This document shows, piece by piece, positions 6,964 through 15,783 of a DNA stretch of 53,485 bases. The first letter of the stretch is position 1. Every line of letters starts with the position of its first letter. The notes beneath the pieces are model-generated. The model was given only the letters and a program-made list of their open reading frames with translations. It did no database searches and was not told the origin of the DNA. The position numbers and the translations under genes were made by a program. This DNA is from Acidimicrobiaceae bacterium (GTDB lineage Bacteria > Actinomycetota > Acidimicrobiia > Acidimicrobiales > Ilumatobacteraceae): contig JAHEDX010000022.1 of assembly GCA_024641005.1 (NCBI GenBank), forward strand, positions 1 to 53,485. The letters are read 5' to 3'.

Positions 6964-9845
6964 CGTCGGTCACTCTCCTGATCCGGCTCATCGCTGACGT
7001 CTTGGTCGCCGGTGGTCGCCGAGCTGGTCTCGTCGGGCGTGGGTGCCGGCGGCACCACTTCCCGGTTGAACGCATCGGCGAGGTCTTCCACGTCGATCGT
7101 CCGCACACCAGGCAGGACGAGGACATCATCCTGGGTGACGCTGCCGATCACCTGGATGCTGCCGTGCATGACGTCACGGAAACGGGCCAGGTCGCTCTGG
7201 GAGACCTCGACGATCAAACGGCTCTGTGATTCGCTGAACAGCGAGGCGACGAGATCGTCGTGCGGAAGCTCGGTGATCTCGGCCCCGAGGCGGCCAGCGA
7301 TGCACATCTCGGCCAGAGCGACAGCCAATCCGCCCTCGCTGAGGTCATGACACGACCACACGAGGCCTTCCTGGATCGCCTGGTGCAAGTGGCGATATCG
7401 AACCGGGGCATCGGGATCGGGCGCAGGGACACAGCCGAGATCGTCGGGCTCGCCATAGATGAGATCGAGATGGCTGCCGGCGAACTCGCGGCTCGTGGTG
7501 CCCAGCAGGACAAGTGCATTGCCCGGCTGAGCGAGTTCGGGCGTGACCAGGAGGTCGGCGTCGGGCACGTGGGCGATGGCGGTGATGACGAGGGTCGGAG
7601 GAACCGAGTGGCGCTCGCCGTCGGAGCCGGTGTACTCGTTGTTGAGTGAGTCCTTGCCCGAGACGAAGGGCGCCCGGTAGGCCATCGCTGCCGCACAACA
7701 CCCGTCGACGGCGGCGACGAGTTCGCCCAAGGTGGATTCGCGTCGCGGATCGCCCCACGAGAAATTGTCGAGCAGCGCAACCTGGTCGGGATCGGCCCCG
7801 ACGGCGACGACATTGCGCATCGCTTCGTCGACGGCGCCGTAGGCCATCGCTTCGGGGTCGTGGAGACCCCACCACGGGTTGGCACCGATACCGATGGCGA
7901 AGCCGGCGGTATCGGTCGGGTCCGCGATGACGACACCATCTGCCGGAGCGTCGGACAACCGCCCGATCAGCGGGCGAACGGCGGTGGCACCGAGGATCTC
8001 ATGGTCGTAGCGATGGATGGTGCTCGCCTTGGAAGCGATGTTGCGGTGCGAGAGCAATCGGAGCAGCGCGAGCCCTGGGTCGTCGATCGACCGGCTGACG
8101 TAGGTGCCACGGATGGGCTGAGGCATCGTGGCGGTCATTCGACGTTGCGGGCGACCGTCGTGCAAGAACCCGGTCGACAGTTCGAGCACCGGGGTGCCCC
8201 CGCTGCGAACCGTCAGCACTTCGTCACCGGTGAACTGGCCCAGGTCGGCCAGCTCGACGCCGTAGTACGCACACCGATCGGCCAGCTCGGCCAGCTTCGA
8301 CGGGTCGACAGCGACGACCATTCGCTCTTGGGCCTCGGACAACCACACTTCCCAGGGTTCGAGCCCCGGGTACTTGAGCGGGACCTGGTCGAGTTCGACG
8401 TCGGCGCCGACGCCTTCGGCCATCTCGCCGACAGCCGACGAGAGGCCACCGGCACCGCAATCGGTGATCGCGGTGTAGAGATCTTCGGCGCCCACCAGCA
8501 CGTCGATCAACAGCTTCTCGACGATCGGGTCACCGATCTGCACGCTCGCGCCGGCGACCTGACCGGTGGTGGCATCCATCGTCAGCGACGAGAAGGTGGC
8601 ACCCCGGATGCCATCACGGCCGGTGCGACCGCCGAGGACGATCACCCGGTCTCCCGGGAAGGGGCCGTCGTGCAGTGTCCATCCGCGGGCGGAACCGATG
8701 CAGCCCGCGAACACCAGCGGGTTCGTGGTGTAGCCGGGGTCGTACAGGATGCCGCCGGCAACGGTGGGAAGCCCGATCTTGTTGCCGTAGTCGGCGACAC
8801 CGTCGATGACGCCCTCGCGGATCCGGCGCGGGTGCAATGCCCCGTGGGGGACATCGGTGAGCGGTGTGTCGGGAGGGCCGAAACACAAGATGTCGGTGAT
8901 GGCGACGGGCCTGTGGGCGATGCCGAGAACATCGCGGATCACACCGCCGACCCCCGTGTTGGCCCCGCCGAAGGGCTCGACCGCCGACGGGTGGTTGTGC
9001 GTCTCGGCTTTGAGCGCCAGCGTGACGTCGTCGTGGAACCCGACGATGCCGGCATTGCCGACGAATGCCGACTTCACGAACGGGGCGTCGATCGCGTCGG
9101 TGCAGTTCCTCAGCATCCCGATCAACGAGGCACGGTCTTCGCCGTCGTCGGTGCTGATGTGGGCCCGGAACGTCTTGTGCGCGCAGTGCTCGCTCCAGGT
9201 CTGTGCCAAGGTTTCCAGCTCGACATCGGTCGGGTCCCGCCCGATGTCGCCGAAATGTTGCTGGATGACCTGGAGTTCCTCGGGGTCGAGCGCGAGTTTG
9301 CGAACGACCCCGATCTGCACCAACTCGTCGAGGCTGCGACCGGCGATGGGGACGGTCTCGGCGTTGCCCGTGCTCTTGCCGGCGGCGTGGAACGTCGGTT
9401 CGATGTGGCCGGCCGTCCAGCGTTCGATCACCGGATTGGCGACGATCCTCTCGATGAGCTGCTCGGCGTGATCGGCATCGACATGGTCACCGAACTCGAC
9501 ACGACGGCCGGTCGCTGCGCCCGTCACGGCGAGGCCCAGTTGATCGGCGGCGTGCAACAGGGTCGCAGCTGCGTTGTCGGTCACACCAGGCAGGAAGGTC
9601 ACCTCGGTGCCGAGGGTCGCGGGAGTATTCCATGATCCCTTCTGGAGGAGCGGATCGACCAGGAATCCGTGCAGCTTGGTCATCGCAGCCTGATCGAGGT
9701 CACCCTCGATGAAGATCAAGTCGGCAACAGCGACGTCGTCAGGGGAGTCGAGTGGAATGCCGAGCTGGTGCGCAGCGGTCGAAATCGCCGCAGCTCGCGG
9801 GTCGGCATCGATCGTGCGGATGGTCAGACGATGCCGGGGGGCCAC
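6960..9845 (-). CDS. purL: FGAM synthase large subunit with PurS-like N-terminal region
   Basis: PurL performs the ATP-dependent amidation of FGAR. The core carries TWSEHCAHKTF (catalytic His near residue 220), KAETHNHPSAVEPFGGANTGVGG, DCGAGGLSSAVGEMAEG and SGKDSLNNEY. Ahead of it are about 165 extra residues with two PurS-like halves: residues about 4-75 and 80-145, the second ending RIVANPVIERW like the end of PurS. No separate purS is present, so PurS function is probably built in. I chose the GTG at 9845 (PRHRLTIRTID) because the upstream residues are not conserved-looking; a TTG at 9875 would add 10 residues. A charged C-terminal tail (DVSDEPDQESDRR) follows the last domain. First gene of the operon; its stop overlaps purQ (ATGA). 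Confidence 0.92.
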   Translation of the reverse strand: MAPRHRLTIRTIDADPRAAAISTAAHQLGIPLDSPDDVAVADLIFIEGDLDQAAMTKLHGFLVDPLLQKGSWNTPATLGTEVTFLPGVTDNAAATLLHAADQLGLAVTGAATGRRVEFGDHVDADHAEQLIERIVANPVIERWTAGHIEPTFHAAGKSTGNAETVPIAGRSLDELVQIGVVRKLALDPEELQVIQQHFGDIGRDPTDVELETLAQTWSEHCAHKTFRAHISTDDGEDRASLIGMLRNCTDAIDAPFVKSAFVGNAGIVGFHDDVTLALKAETHNHPSAVEPFGGANTGVGGVIRDVLGIAHRPVAITDILCFGPPDTPLTDVPHGALHPRRIREGVIDGVADYGNKIGLPTVAGGILYDPGYTTNPLVFAGCIGSARGWTLHDGPFPGDRVIVLGGRTGRDGIRGATFSSLTMDATTGQVAGASVQIGDPIVEKLLIDVLVGAEDLYTAITDCGAGGLSSAVGEMAEGVGADVELDQVPLKYPGLEPWEVWLSEAQERMVVAVDPSKLAELADRCAYYGVELADLGQFTGDEVLTVRSGGTPVLELSTGFLHDGRPQRRMTATMPQPIRGTYVSRSIDDPGLALLRLLSHRNIASKASTIHRYDHEILGATAVRPLIGRLSDAPADGVVIADPTDTAGFAIGIGANPWWGLHDPEAMAYGAVDEAMRNVVAVGADPDQVALLDNFSWGDPRRESTLGELVAAVDGCCAAAMAYRAPFVSGKDSLNNEYTGSDGERHSVPPTLVITAIAHVPDADLLVTPELAQPGNALVLLGTTSREFAGSHLDLIYGEPDDLGCVPAPDPDAPVRYRHLHQAIQEGLVWSCHDLSEGGLAVALAEMCIAGRLGAEITELPHDDLVASLFSESQSRLIVEVSQSDLARFRDVMHGSIQVIGSVTQDDVLVLPGVRTIDVEDLADAFNREVVPPAPTPDETSSATTGDQDVSDEPDQESDRR

Positions 9846-9960
9846 TGGCGCGAACTTAGGAGGTCGCGCGCCCAACGCCTGCGCTTTGAACGAAATGTCA
9901 GCACTCAGACCCCGAAGATCCAGCTGGACCAGGCGAGGTGATTCAGCGCTCGAGAGCAGC

Positions 9961-9973
9961 GGGGCCGGGCCCC
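9961..9973 (-). terminator. Possible GC-rich hairpin behind the HNH gene
   Basis: A 5-bp perfect stem (GGGGC/GCCCC, 3-nt loop) lies just after the stop of the HNH gene and before purL. It has no U tract, so an intrinsic terminator role is only a possibility. Confidence 0.3.
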
Positions 9974-9977
9974 TGGG

Positions 9978-11234
9978 TCAGGCGTCGACCAGTGTCGGAT
10001 CGTGATGATCGGCGACGCCACCGGGGGATCGGTCGATCGTTGGCCCGTTGTGATACTGGCGACCGTCGGGTCTGGTCCAGGTTGCGATACGCCCAGGGGC
10101 CAGACGAAGCACCCATCCGCCTTCGTGAACGTCGTGATGGTGTGGCTCGCAGACCGGGACGAGCTGATCGAGGTCGGTTGGCCCCTTGTCGCCCCACGGT
10201 GTGACGTGGTGGATCCGGCAGGCGTCGAATGTGACCGTACACTCAGGGTGAACGCAGGTGCGATGCATCGCGCGGAGCGCCCGCCTCTGATCACGCGTGG
10301 CGGTGCGGGACGCGCGTCCCACGTCGAGCGCTCGACCTTCGCCGTTGAGCACGACGGGGATGATCTCCGCCTCGCAACACAGGCGCCGGACGGTCGAGAC
10401 GGGGAGTGGCATGCCGTTGTCGGTCTCGCAGATCGAGCGGTCGTGCAAGCCGTCGGCGAGCGACGTGTGGTCGACCACCACCAGGATCTCGGGAATCCGG
10501 TCGGCCCGATCACCGCCGCCGACAGCTTCGATCACGGCATCGACCTGGAGCTGCGTCCACGGGGTGCGTCGGTTGCCATCGCGCTGGCGGAGCTGAGCCC
10601 GGCGGTGGTCGATCGCTGTCCACAGGGCGCGGTCACGAACCGGGTCGAGTTCGAGATGTGTGTGACACATGCCCGTGTTCTTGTCGACCCAGCGTCGGAT
10701 GTTCGAATGCTTCCGTTGCTCGTCGAGTTCGGCGGCATCGGATGACGAGGTGGATCTCGAGACGAGATGCCGAGCCAGGTCGCGACACGACCGTTCAAAG
10801 CTGTCGACCCCCTGTCGCCCGGCATCGGCGAGTAGGTCGGGTTCGAGCGCCATGAAGTCGGCGAGCGTGGGTTCGTCGAGGTTGCGGGTGGCGTTGGCGA
10901 TGGCATCGACGTGCCCCGCTGAGACGGCTCCGCTGCCCAGCGCGTCTTCGAACGACGGCAGTGCGGTGCAGATCGTTTCACGCTCGGCTATCGCCTTCGC
11001 GTCCTTGGAGGAATGCCGGCCATGGCGTGCGATCGTGTCCCGAGGTGCCGCCGCCCGACCGACGTCTGCCAAGGCTCGCTGGCGCCGCGTCGCACGCACC
11101 TGAAGCGAATCGCACCACCCCCTCAGCTGGGCGATCTGCGAGATCACGTGCTGGAGAGCGTCGGCCTCCAGCACGTCGGGGTCGGTGACGTGGAGGACCT
11201 CGAACACCGAGGTGATATCGATCGGTGGTGGCAT
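9978..11234 (-). CDS. HNH endonuclease of the DUF222/13E12 repeat family, LexA-controlled
   Basis: The C-terminal part has the HNH signature with zinc-type Cys/His ligands: CVHPECTVTFDACRIHHVTPW, then DLDQLVPVCEPHHHDVHEGGW. The N-terminal two thirds are helical and match the DUF222 region typical of the actinobacterial 13E12 repeat family. I chose ATG 11234 because GGGAG stands 5 nt before it; ATG 11246 would add MGDE. A SigA-like promoter with a perfect SOS box in its spacer lies directly upstream, so DNA damage should induce it. 13E12 family genes are known LexA targets in Mycobacterium tuberculosis. The family is repetitive and mobile-like in many actinobacteria, but I see no flanking repeats here. 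Cellular substrate unknown. Confidence 0.9.
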   Translation of the reverse strand: MPPPIDITSVFEVLHVTDPDVLEADALQHVISQIAQLRGWCDSLQVRATRRQRALADVGRAAAPRDTIARHGRHSSKDAKAIAERETICTALPSFEDALGSGAVSAGHVDAIANATRNLDEPTLADFMALEPDLLADAGRQGVDSFERSCRDLARHLVSRSTSSSDAAELDEQRKHSNIRRWVDKNTGMCHTHLELDPVRDRALWTAIDHRRAQLRQRDGNRRTPWTQLQVDAVIEAVGGGDRADRIPEILVVVDHTSLADGLHDRSICETDNGMPLPVSTVRRLCCEAEIIPVVLNGEGRALDVGRASRTATRDQRRALRAMHRTCVHPECTVTFDACRIHHVTPWGDKGPTDLDQLVPVCEPHHHDVHEGGWVLRLAPGRIATWTRPDGRQYHNGPTIDRSPGGVADHHDPTLVDA

Positions 11235-11264
11235 CTCATCTCCCATCGTGATGTCGGTGAGACC

Positions 11265-11293
11265 ACTATATCGAACATATGTTCGATCGACAA
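11265..11293 (-). promoter_or_regulatory. Promoter of the HNH gene (TTGTCG / 17 bp / TATAGT)
   Basis: Read on the minus strand, -35 TTGTCG (11293-11288) and -10 TATAGT (11270-11265) are exactly 17 bp apart. The spacer is filled by the LexA palindrome. Predicted transcription start is near 11258, leaving a short leader with the GGGAG ribosome binding site. Confidence 0.75.
11271..11286. promoter_or_regulatory. LexA (SOS) box, perfect actinobacterial consensus
   Basis: TCGAACATATGTTCGA is a perfect 16-bp palindrome matching the TCGAAC-N4-GTTCGA box of mycobacterial LexA; one more base pair extends it on each side (11270-11287). It occupies the -35/-10 spacer of the HNH promoter, the expected position for steric repression. 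Confidence 0.92.
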
Positions 11294-11363
11294 CCCGAAA
11301 GAGCGAGATCGTCGTGCTTCGTTCGGATCCGGCCTCGTTCGTCACGTGCGGCGCCGCGGGCGG

Positions 11364-11369
11364 TACCGT
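11364..11369 (+). promoter_or_regulatory. -10 element for a leaderless start of the EVE gene
   Basis: TACCGT ends 6 nt before the GTG at 11376 and no ribosome binding site is visible. This spacing is that of actinobacterial leaderless transcripts. Confidence 0.55.
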
Positions 11370-11375
11370 CGAGTC

Positions 11376-11840
11376 GTGGCGAGATGGCTCCTGAAATCTG
11401 AACCCGACGTGTTCGGCTACGACGATCTGGTTCGCAACAAGCGCGAGGGCTGGGATGGCGTTCGCAACTACCAGGCTCGCAACTTCATGCGCGAGATGAA
11501 GCGTGGCGATCGTGCGATCTTCTACCACTCGAACGCCAAGCCCCCTGGCGTCGCAGGCATCTGCAAGATCGTGAAGGGGGCCGAACCCGATCCCACCCAG
11601 TTCGATCCGGCCAGCAAGTACCACGACCCTGCGTCGAAGCCGGATGCCCCGCGTTGGGACTGGGTGACGGTCGCTCCCGACCGCAAACTCGCGTTCGTGC
11701 CGATCGACGAGCTGAAGGCGATTCCGGAGCTGGCCGATTGTCGGCTGCTGGCAAAGGGCAACCGGTTGTCGGTGATGCCGTTGACCGACGAGGAGTTCGA
11801 CATCATCGTCTCCTGTGCCGACGCGAAGGGCGATTCGTGA
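11376..11840 (+). CDS. EVE domain-containing protein
   Basis: The whole 154-aa protein is one EVE domain (PUA-like fold, thymocyte nuclear protein 1/YTH relatives). Typical family features are the start WLLKSEPDVFGYDDL, the WDGVRNYQARNFMREMKRGDRAIFYHSN core, and PRWDWVTVAP. EVE domains in other proteins bind modified bases such as 5-methyl- or hydroxymethylcytosine, often fused to restriction or defence modules; here it stands alone. GTG 11376 is chosen because it directly precedes the conserved first strand; a TACCGT box 6 nt upstream suggests leaderless expression. Its last 4 bases overlap the next gene (GTGA). It is divergent from the SOS-regulated HNH gene, but the SOS box lies about 78 bp beyond its -10, so shared control is unproven. 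Confidence 0.92.
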   Translation: MARWLLKSEPDVFGYDDLVRNKREGWDGVRNYQARNFMREMKRGDRAIFYHSNAKPPGVAGICKIVKGAEPDPTQFDPASKYHDPASKPDAPRWDWVTVAPDRKLAFVPIDELKAIPELADCRLLAKGNRLSVMPLTDEEFDIIVSCADAKGDS

Positions 11841-12511
11841 GCGACGCGTTCCAGCAGACCCGCGTCGTACTGATCCGCCACGGCGAATCGCAGGTCACGG
11901 TGCAACGCGTGATCGGCGGACCTCGTTCGTGCACCGGCCTCTCCGAGCTCGGCGTACGGCAGGCCGAACGGCTGCGTGACAGGTTGATCAGAACTGGCGA
12001 GATCGAGGCCACGGCCTTGTATTCCAGCGCCTATCCGAGGGCTCGTGAGACCGCCGACATCATCGCCCCGTCATGGGGGTTGGCGGTGAATATCGAGTCG
12101 GCATTCGGCGAGCACGACCCCGGTCCCGACTGCGACGGCCTGACGTTCCAGGAGTTCATCGACCGCTATGGAATGCCCGACTGGGAGGGCGACCCCCACG
12201 GGATCACGTTCCCGGGTGGCGAGACGTTGGCCGAGTTCCACCATCGGGTCGGCGCCGCACTGTCGCCGCTCGTCGATCGGCATCGGGGCGGCGTGATCGT
12301 CATCTCCTGCCACGGTGGTGTGGTCGATGCGGTGTTCCGTTACCTGCTCGGCCTCCCGATGACCGGTGGCTTCGAACTGCACACCGTCAACACCTCACTG
12401 ACCGAGTTCGTGAATTCGCGACCTGGTCGTTGGCGGCTGGCGCGGTACGACGATGCCGCCCATCTGGAGGGCCTCCCGAAGGAAACCCCCCGAATGAGCG
12501 ACAGCATCTGA
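11837..12511 (+). CDS. Histidine phosphatase family protein (phosphoglycerate mutase-like)
   Basis: The phosphohistidine motif LIRHGES sits near the N-terminus (residues about 12-18) and the second catalytic His is in VISCHGGVVDAVFRYLL. ALYSSAYPRARETADII is the usual middle motif. At 224 aa it is a normal single-domain branch-2 type phosphatase. Substrate cannot be told from sequence; broad-specificity phosphatase is the safe name. The GTG start overlaps the EVE gene stop (GTGA), so both should be made together. Confidence 0.92.
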   Translation: MSDAFQQTRVVLIRHGESQVTVQRVIGGPRSCTGLSELGVRQAERLRDRLIRTGEIEATALYSSAYPRARETADIIAPSWGLAVNIESAFGEHDPGPDCDGLTFQEFIDRYGMPDWEGDPHGITFPGGETLAEFHHRVGAALSPLVDRHRGGVIVISCHGGVVDAVFRYLLGLPMTGGFELHTVNTSLTEFVNSRPGRWRLARYDDAAHLEGLPKETPRMSDSI

Positions 12512-12540
12512 GGCATGGACGAGCAGCAGATGAGCGATCG

Positions 12541-13797
12541 GTGACCCGCTGGTTGGTGATCGGTGGTGGCGCCGCCGGGTGTGTGGTGGGATCGCGGCTG
12601 TCCGAAGACCCTTCCAACGAGGTGACCGTGCTCGAGGCGGGCCCGGACCACGGCCCGGATCACTCGGCGGCAGATGTCGGACTCTTCCTCGACGACGCGA
12701 CGCGCTGGCACGCAGACTCGACCGTCGTCCGGCGTACCGGTGGGGCCGCCGAGCACTACTGGCAGGGGCGGGGGCTCGGTGGGTCGTCCCTGCTGAACGG
12801 TCCGGTGATGGTGGCAAATCCCGCCGACCGGGGTGTCGCCCATCTCATGCCCCTCGAGCCGCCGACCGCGCTCGGGGCCCTCGGCGGCGCGGTGGTCACG
12901 GCGGTGTCCGATGCGCTGCCGGTGATGTTGGCGCGCCGTGGTGGGCGCCGTGTCAGTGCAGCCGATGCCTACCTGCGCCCGATCCTGGGGCGGCCCAACC
13001 TGTCGGTGCTCGCCGACTCGCCTGTCGCCCGTCTGCTGCTCGGGGACCGGGCGGCGATCGGCGCGGTGACCGAGTCGGGTGTCCGACACCTCGCGGACAG
13101 AGTCGTGGTGTGTGCCGGGGCGATCCGCACTCCGGCGCTCCTGCTGGTGAGCGGAATCGACACGCCTGGCATCGGCGAGGGGTTGCAGGATCACCCGGCG
13201 TTCGCGATCACGCTCGAACTGACGCCCGAATCGGTCGACGAGACGTTGCCGAGCATCGTGGCCACCATCGATCGTTCCGGCGCGCAGATACTGGTGATGA
13301 ATCATCTGCCCGGTGCGCCGCATTACGGGTCGCTGATCGGGGCGCTGATGACGCCGACCAGTGTCGGCCGGGTGACGCTCGATCCTCGAACCGGTTCGAC
13401 GCTGGTCGAACTCAACGAGCTGTCCACGCAAACCGACGTCGAGCGGCTGACCGATGTCGCGCTCGAAGGGCTCGAGCTGGCGTCGCACAGCGCCGTCCGG
13501 GCGGTAGCCCCGAGAGCTTTCGTCGACGATCGCGGCACCTCCGCCGACTCGTTGCGAGGCGATCGAGTCGCCGTACGCGCGTGGTTGCAGACCCATCTCA
13601 CCGGTTATCACCATGTCGCCGGCTCGTGCCGTCGCGGTACGGTGACCGACGACTTCGGCGAGGTCCACGGTTACACCGGTCTGTACATCGGTGACGCCTC
13701 GTTGTTCGATGGCGTCCCGCCGATCAACCCGTACCTGTCGGTCATCACCTTGGCTGAACGGCTCTCGGCGCACTGGCGCGACTCGACGGTCACGTGA
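12541..13797 (+). CDS. GMC-family FAD-dependent oxidoreductase
   Basis: The N-terminal Rossmann FAD site is VIGGGAAGCVVGSRLSED, followed after the first strand by an acidic E in VLEAGPD. GRGLGGSSLLNGPVMV is the GMC signature 1 region. The C-terminal substrate domain ends with the catalytic pair region GYHHVAGSCRRG (His) and PPINPYLSVITLAE (Asn). At 418 aa it is shorter than choline dehydrogenase (about 550 aa), resembling compact actinobacterial members such as MftG-type mycofactocin-linked dehydrogenases; no mycofactocin genes are visible, so I do not use that name. It begins 29 bp after the phosphatase gene on the same strand. Likely an alcohol oxidoreductase. Confidence 0.9.
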   Translation: MTRWLVIGGGAAGCVVGSRLSEDPSNEVTVLEAGPDHGPDHSAADVGLFLDDATRWHADSTVVRRTGGAAEHYWQGRGLGGSSLLNGPVMVANPADRGVAHLMPLEPPTALGALGGAVVTAVSDALPVMLARRGGRRVSAADAYLRPILGRPNLSVLADSPVARLLLGDRAAIGAVTESGVRHLADRVVVCAGAIRTPALLLVSGIDTPGIGEGLQDHPAFAITLELTPESVDETLPSIVATIDRSGAQILVMNHLPGAPHYGSLIGALMTPTSVGRVTLDPRTGSTLVELNELSTQTDVERLTDVALEGLELASHSAVRAVAPRAFVDDRGTSADSLRGDRVAVRAWLQTHLTGYHHVAGSCRRGTVTDDFGEVHGYTGLYIGDASLFDGVPPINPYLSVITLAERLSAHWRDSTVT

Positions 13798-13858
13798 CCC
13801 GGCTGTCAGGCTGGGTTGGTTCCACACGGTCAAGCATCGAACGAGGGAGACTGGATCG

Positions 13859-14569
13859 ATGAGCGAGCACTCCGACGGCACGCCCGACGTACGCATCAAC
13901 GCGGTGCACCACTTGGCGATCAGCACGAAGGACATTCGGTCCCAGATCGAGTTCTTCAGTGACGTTCTCGGTGCCGAACTGGTCGCACTGTTCTGGATGC
14001 ACGGTGTCCCAGGCGGCTGGCACGGGTTCTGTCGCCTCAACGACAGTTGCTCGGTGGCATTCGTGCAGTTGCCTGCCAACTCCGAGGTCGAACCACAGGT
14101 GGGGGTCACCCACGCCGGTACCGGCGCCGGATCGTCGGCGCCCGGCACGATGCAGCACGTCGCGTTCAACGTCGACACGGTCGAGGATCTGATGGCCATG
14201 CGCGACCGGATCCGTTCACGCGGCATCAATGTGTTCGGTCAGATCGATCATGGGCTCTGCCAGTCGATCTACTTCGCCGGACCGGAAGGGCTGGTGCTCG
14301 AGGTCGCCACGTCGGACTCTGCCATCGATCCACGAGCGTGGATCGATCCCGAGGTCGCCGCGCTCGCGGGGATCACCGAGGACGAACTCGAACGGTTCGT
14401 CCGCCCGGCTGCATATGCGGGGCAGAGCGGCGCCGTCGCCCAGCCGCCAGTCGACATGGAGCGACCGCAGTTGGCCTACCCGCAGAAGGTCCTCGAGCAG
14501 ATCATGTCGGTCTCCGACGAGGAGATGACCGGATCACGCAGCTATTCCGAGCCGCCGGTCAAGGTCTGA
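13859..14569 (+). CDS. VOC-superfamily protein (glyoxalase/dioxygenase fold)
   Basis: Two beta-alpha-beta-beta-beta units are visible. Probable metal ligands are His in VHHLAI (residue about 18), His in MQHVAFNV and Glu in LVLEVAT. The protein is 236 aa, with an extra 70-residue C-terminal tail after the VOC module (DPRAWIDPEVAALAGIT onward). Vicinal-oxygen-chelate enzymes of this size often act on aromatic or modified small molecules, but no substrate can be assigned. It lies 61 bp behind the GMC oxidoreductase and one base before the hydrolase, so the three probably serve one catabolic route. Confidence 0.85.
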   Translation: MSEHSDGTPDVRINAVHHLAISTKDIRSQIEFFSDVLGAELVALFWMHGVPGGWHGFCRLNDSCSVAFVQLPANSEVEPQVGVTHAGTGAGSSAPGTMQHVAFNVDTVEDLMAMRDRIRSRGINVFGQIDHGLCQSIYFAGPEGLVLEVATSDSAIDPRAWIDPEVAALAGITEDELERFVRPAAYAGQSGAVAQPPVDMERPQLAYPQKVLEQIMSVSDEEMTGSRSYSEPPVKV

Positions 14570-14570
14570 C

Positions 14571-15767
14571 GTGAGCGGCACGGTCGCCGTCCCCGGCACA
14601 CCGCCGGGGTGTGAGCGGGTCGCCTATGTACTGATCCATCGCGAAGACGCTGCCTTCAGCGACACCTATGGGGGCGGCGGCAACGTCGTCGGGCTCGACT
14701 GCCACCTGGTGCGCCCGTCATCGGTGCCGTCAAAGCGGGTGCTCGTCTTCATGCACCCGACCGGTGGCGGCATGTATCTACCCATCATCCCCGGTCTCGC
14801 AGCTGCCGGGCACCATGTGATCTGGGCCAACTCGCGCTACCGGGGAACCGATTCAGCCCTGATCATGGAGAAGGTCGTCGCCGACCTGGGCGCGGTGATC
14901 GCCGATGCCCGTGACCGGCTCGGGTACGAACAGGTCGTGCTGGCCGGTTGGTCGGGCGGCGGATCGCTGTCTGCGTACTACCAATCGGTGGCGATGCGGG
15001 GGAGTGGCATCGCCGACACGCCGGCCGGTGACACCTACGAGGTCCCTGCCGATCGTCTCCCTGCCGCGGACGCCCTGTTGATGTTGGCAGCGCACATCAG
15101 TCGGCACGGCACCCTGACCGAGTGGATGGACGCTTCGATCACCGACGAGGCGCGCCCCTTCGACCGTGACCCGACACTGAACCTGTATGACTCGGCCAAT
15201 CCGAACCAGCCGCCCTACGAGGCGGCCTTCGTCGAGCGGTACCGGGCGGCTCAGGTAGATCGCAATCGACGGATCACCGGGTGGGTGCAAGAACAACTCG
15301 CTGCCGTGCGGGCGTCTGACGAGCCGTTCGCCGAGCGGGCGTTCGTGGTGCACGGAACGATGGCCGACCCACGATGGCTCGACCCTACGATCGACCCGAG
15401 CGAACGGCGGCCGGGCTGGTGCTTCCTCGGAGACCCGAAGGTGGTGAACGACGGCCCCGTCGGCCTGGCCCGCTTCTCGACGCTGCGCAGTTGGCTGAGC
15501 CAATGGAGTATCGATCACGCCCGAGGTGACGCTCAGCGCAGCCTCGCCGATGTCAGCCAGCCGGTACTCGTGGTGGGCAACACCGCCGACGACGCCTGCA
15601 CGCCCAGTCACACGCACCGTCTGTACGGGGCGATCCCGCACGATCTCAAACGGCTCCACGAGGTGCAGGGAGCGACCCACTACTACACCGGTCAGAACGG
15701 CCGACAACACCTGGCCGAGGCGATCGGCGTGATCGGCGACTTCCTCGACGACATGCTCCCCGCCTGA
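14571..15767 (+). CDS. Alpha/beta hydrolase
   Basis: The nucleophile elbow is GWSGGGS; an acid residue in VVGNTADDACTPS and the late His in VQGATHYYTGQ complete a plausible triad. The oxyanion side has FMHPTGGGMYLP. At 398 aa it is larger than a minimal hydrolase, with a cap insertion between the nucleophile and the acid (about residues 150-300). Starts with GTG one base after the VOC stop, so it is the last gene of the EVE-headed run. A strong hairpin repeat follows. Esterase or lactonase activity is likely; substrate unknown. Confidence 0.88.
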   Translation: MSGTVAVPGTPPGCERVAYVLIHREDAAFSDTYGGGGNVVGLDCHLVRPSSVPSKRVLVFMHPTGGGMYLPIIPGLAAAGHHVIWANSRYRGTDSALIMEKVVADLGAVIADARDRLGYEQVVLAGWSGGGSLSAYYQSVAMRGSGIADTPAGDTYEVPADRLPAADALLMLAAHISRHGTLTEWMDASITDEARPFDRDPTLNLYDSANPNQPPYEAAFVERYRAAQVDRNRRITGWVQEQLAAVRASDEPFAERAFVVHGTMADPRWLDPTIDPSERRPGWCFLGDPKVVNDGPVGLARFSTLRSWLSQWSIDHARGDAQRSLADVSQPVLVVGNTADDACTPSHTHRLYGAIPHDLKRLHEVQGATHYYTGQNGRQHLAEAIGVIGDFLDDMLPA

Positions 15768-15783
15768 CGTTCGACCCTCCAGT

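Noticed and set aside
7860..9635. Long plus-strand open frame of 591 codons
   Set aside because: It is antisense to purL throughout. Its composition is low in hydrophobic residues and rich in Arg, Gly, Asp and Val, as expected for a shadow frame in GC-rich DNA; purL has full family motifs.
11271..11286. SOS box as an operator of the EVE-headed operon
   Set aside because: It lies about 78 bp upstream of the EVE -10 box, while it fits exactly in the spacer of the oppositely directed HNH promoter.
12541..13797. Assignment of the GMC enzyme as mycofactocin dehydrogenase MftG
   Set aside because: Size is compatible, but no mftA-F genes are near and the GMC motifs alone do not distinguish it.
12340..14229. 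Minus-strand open frame of 629 codons
   Set aside because: Antisense to the GMC and VOC genes, which have strong motifs and normal codon bias.
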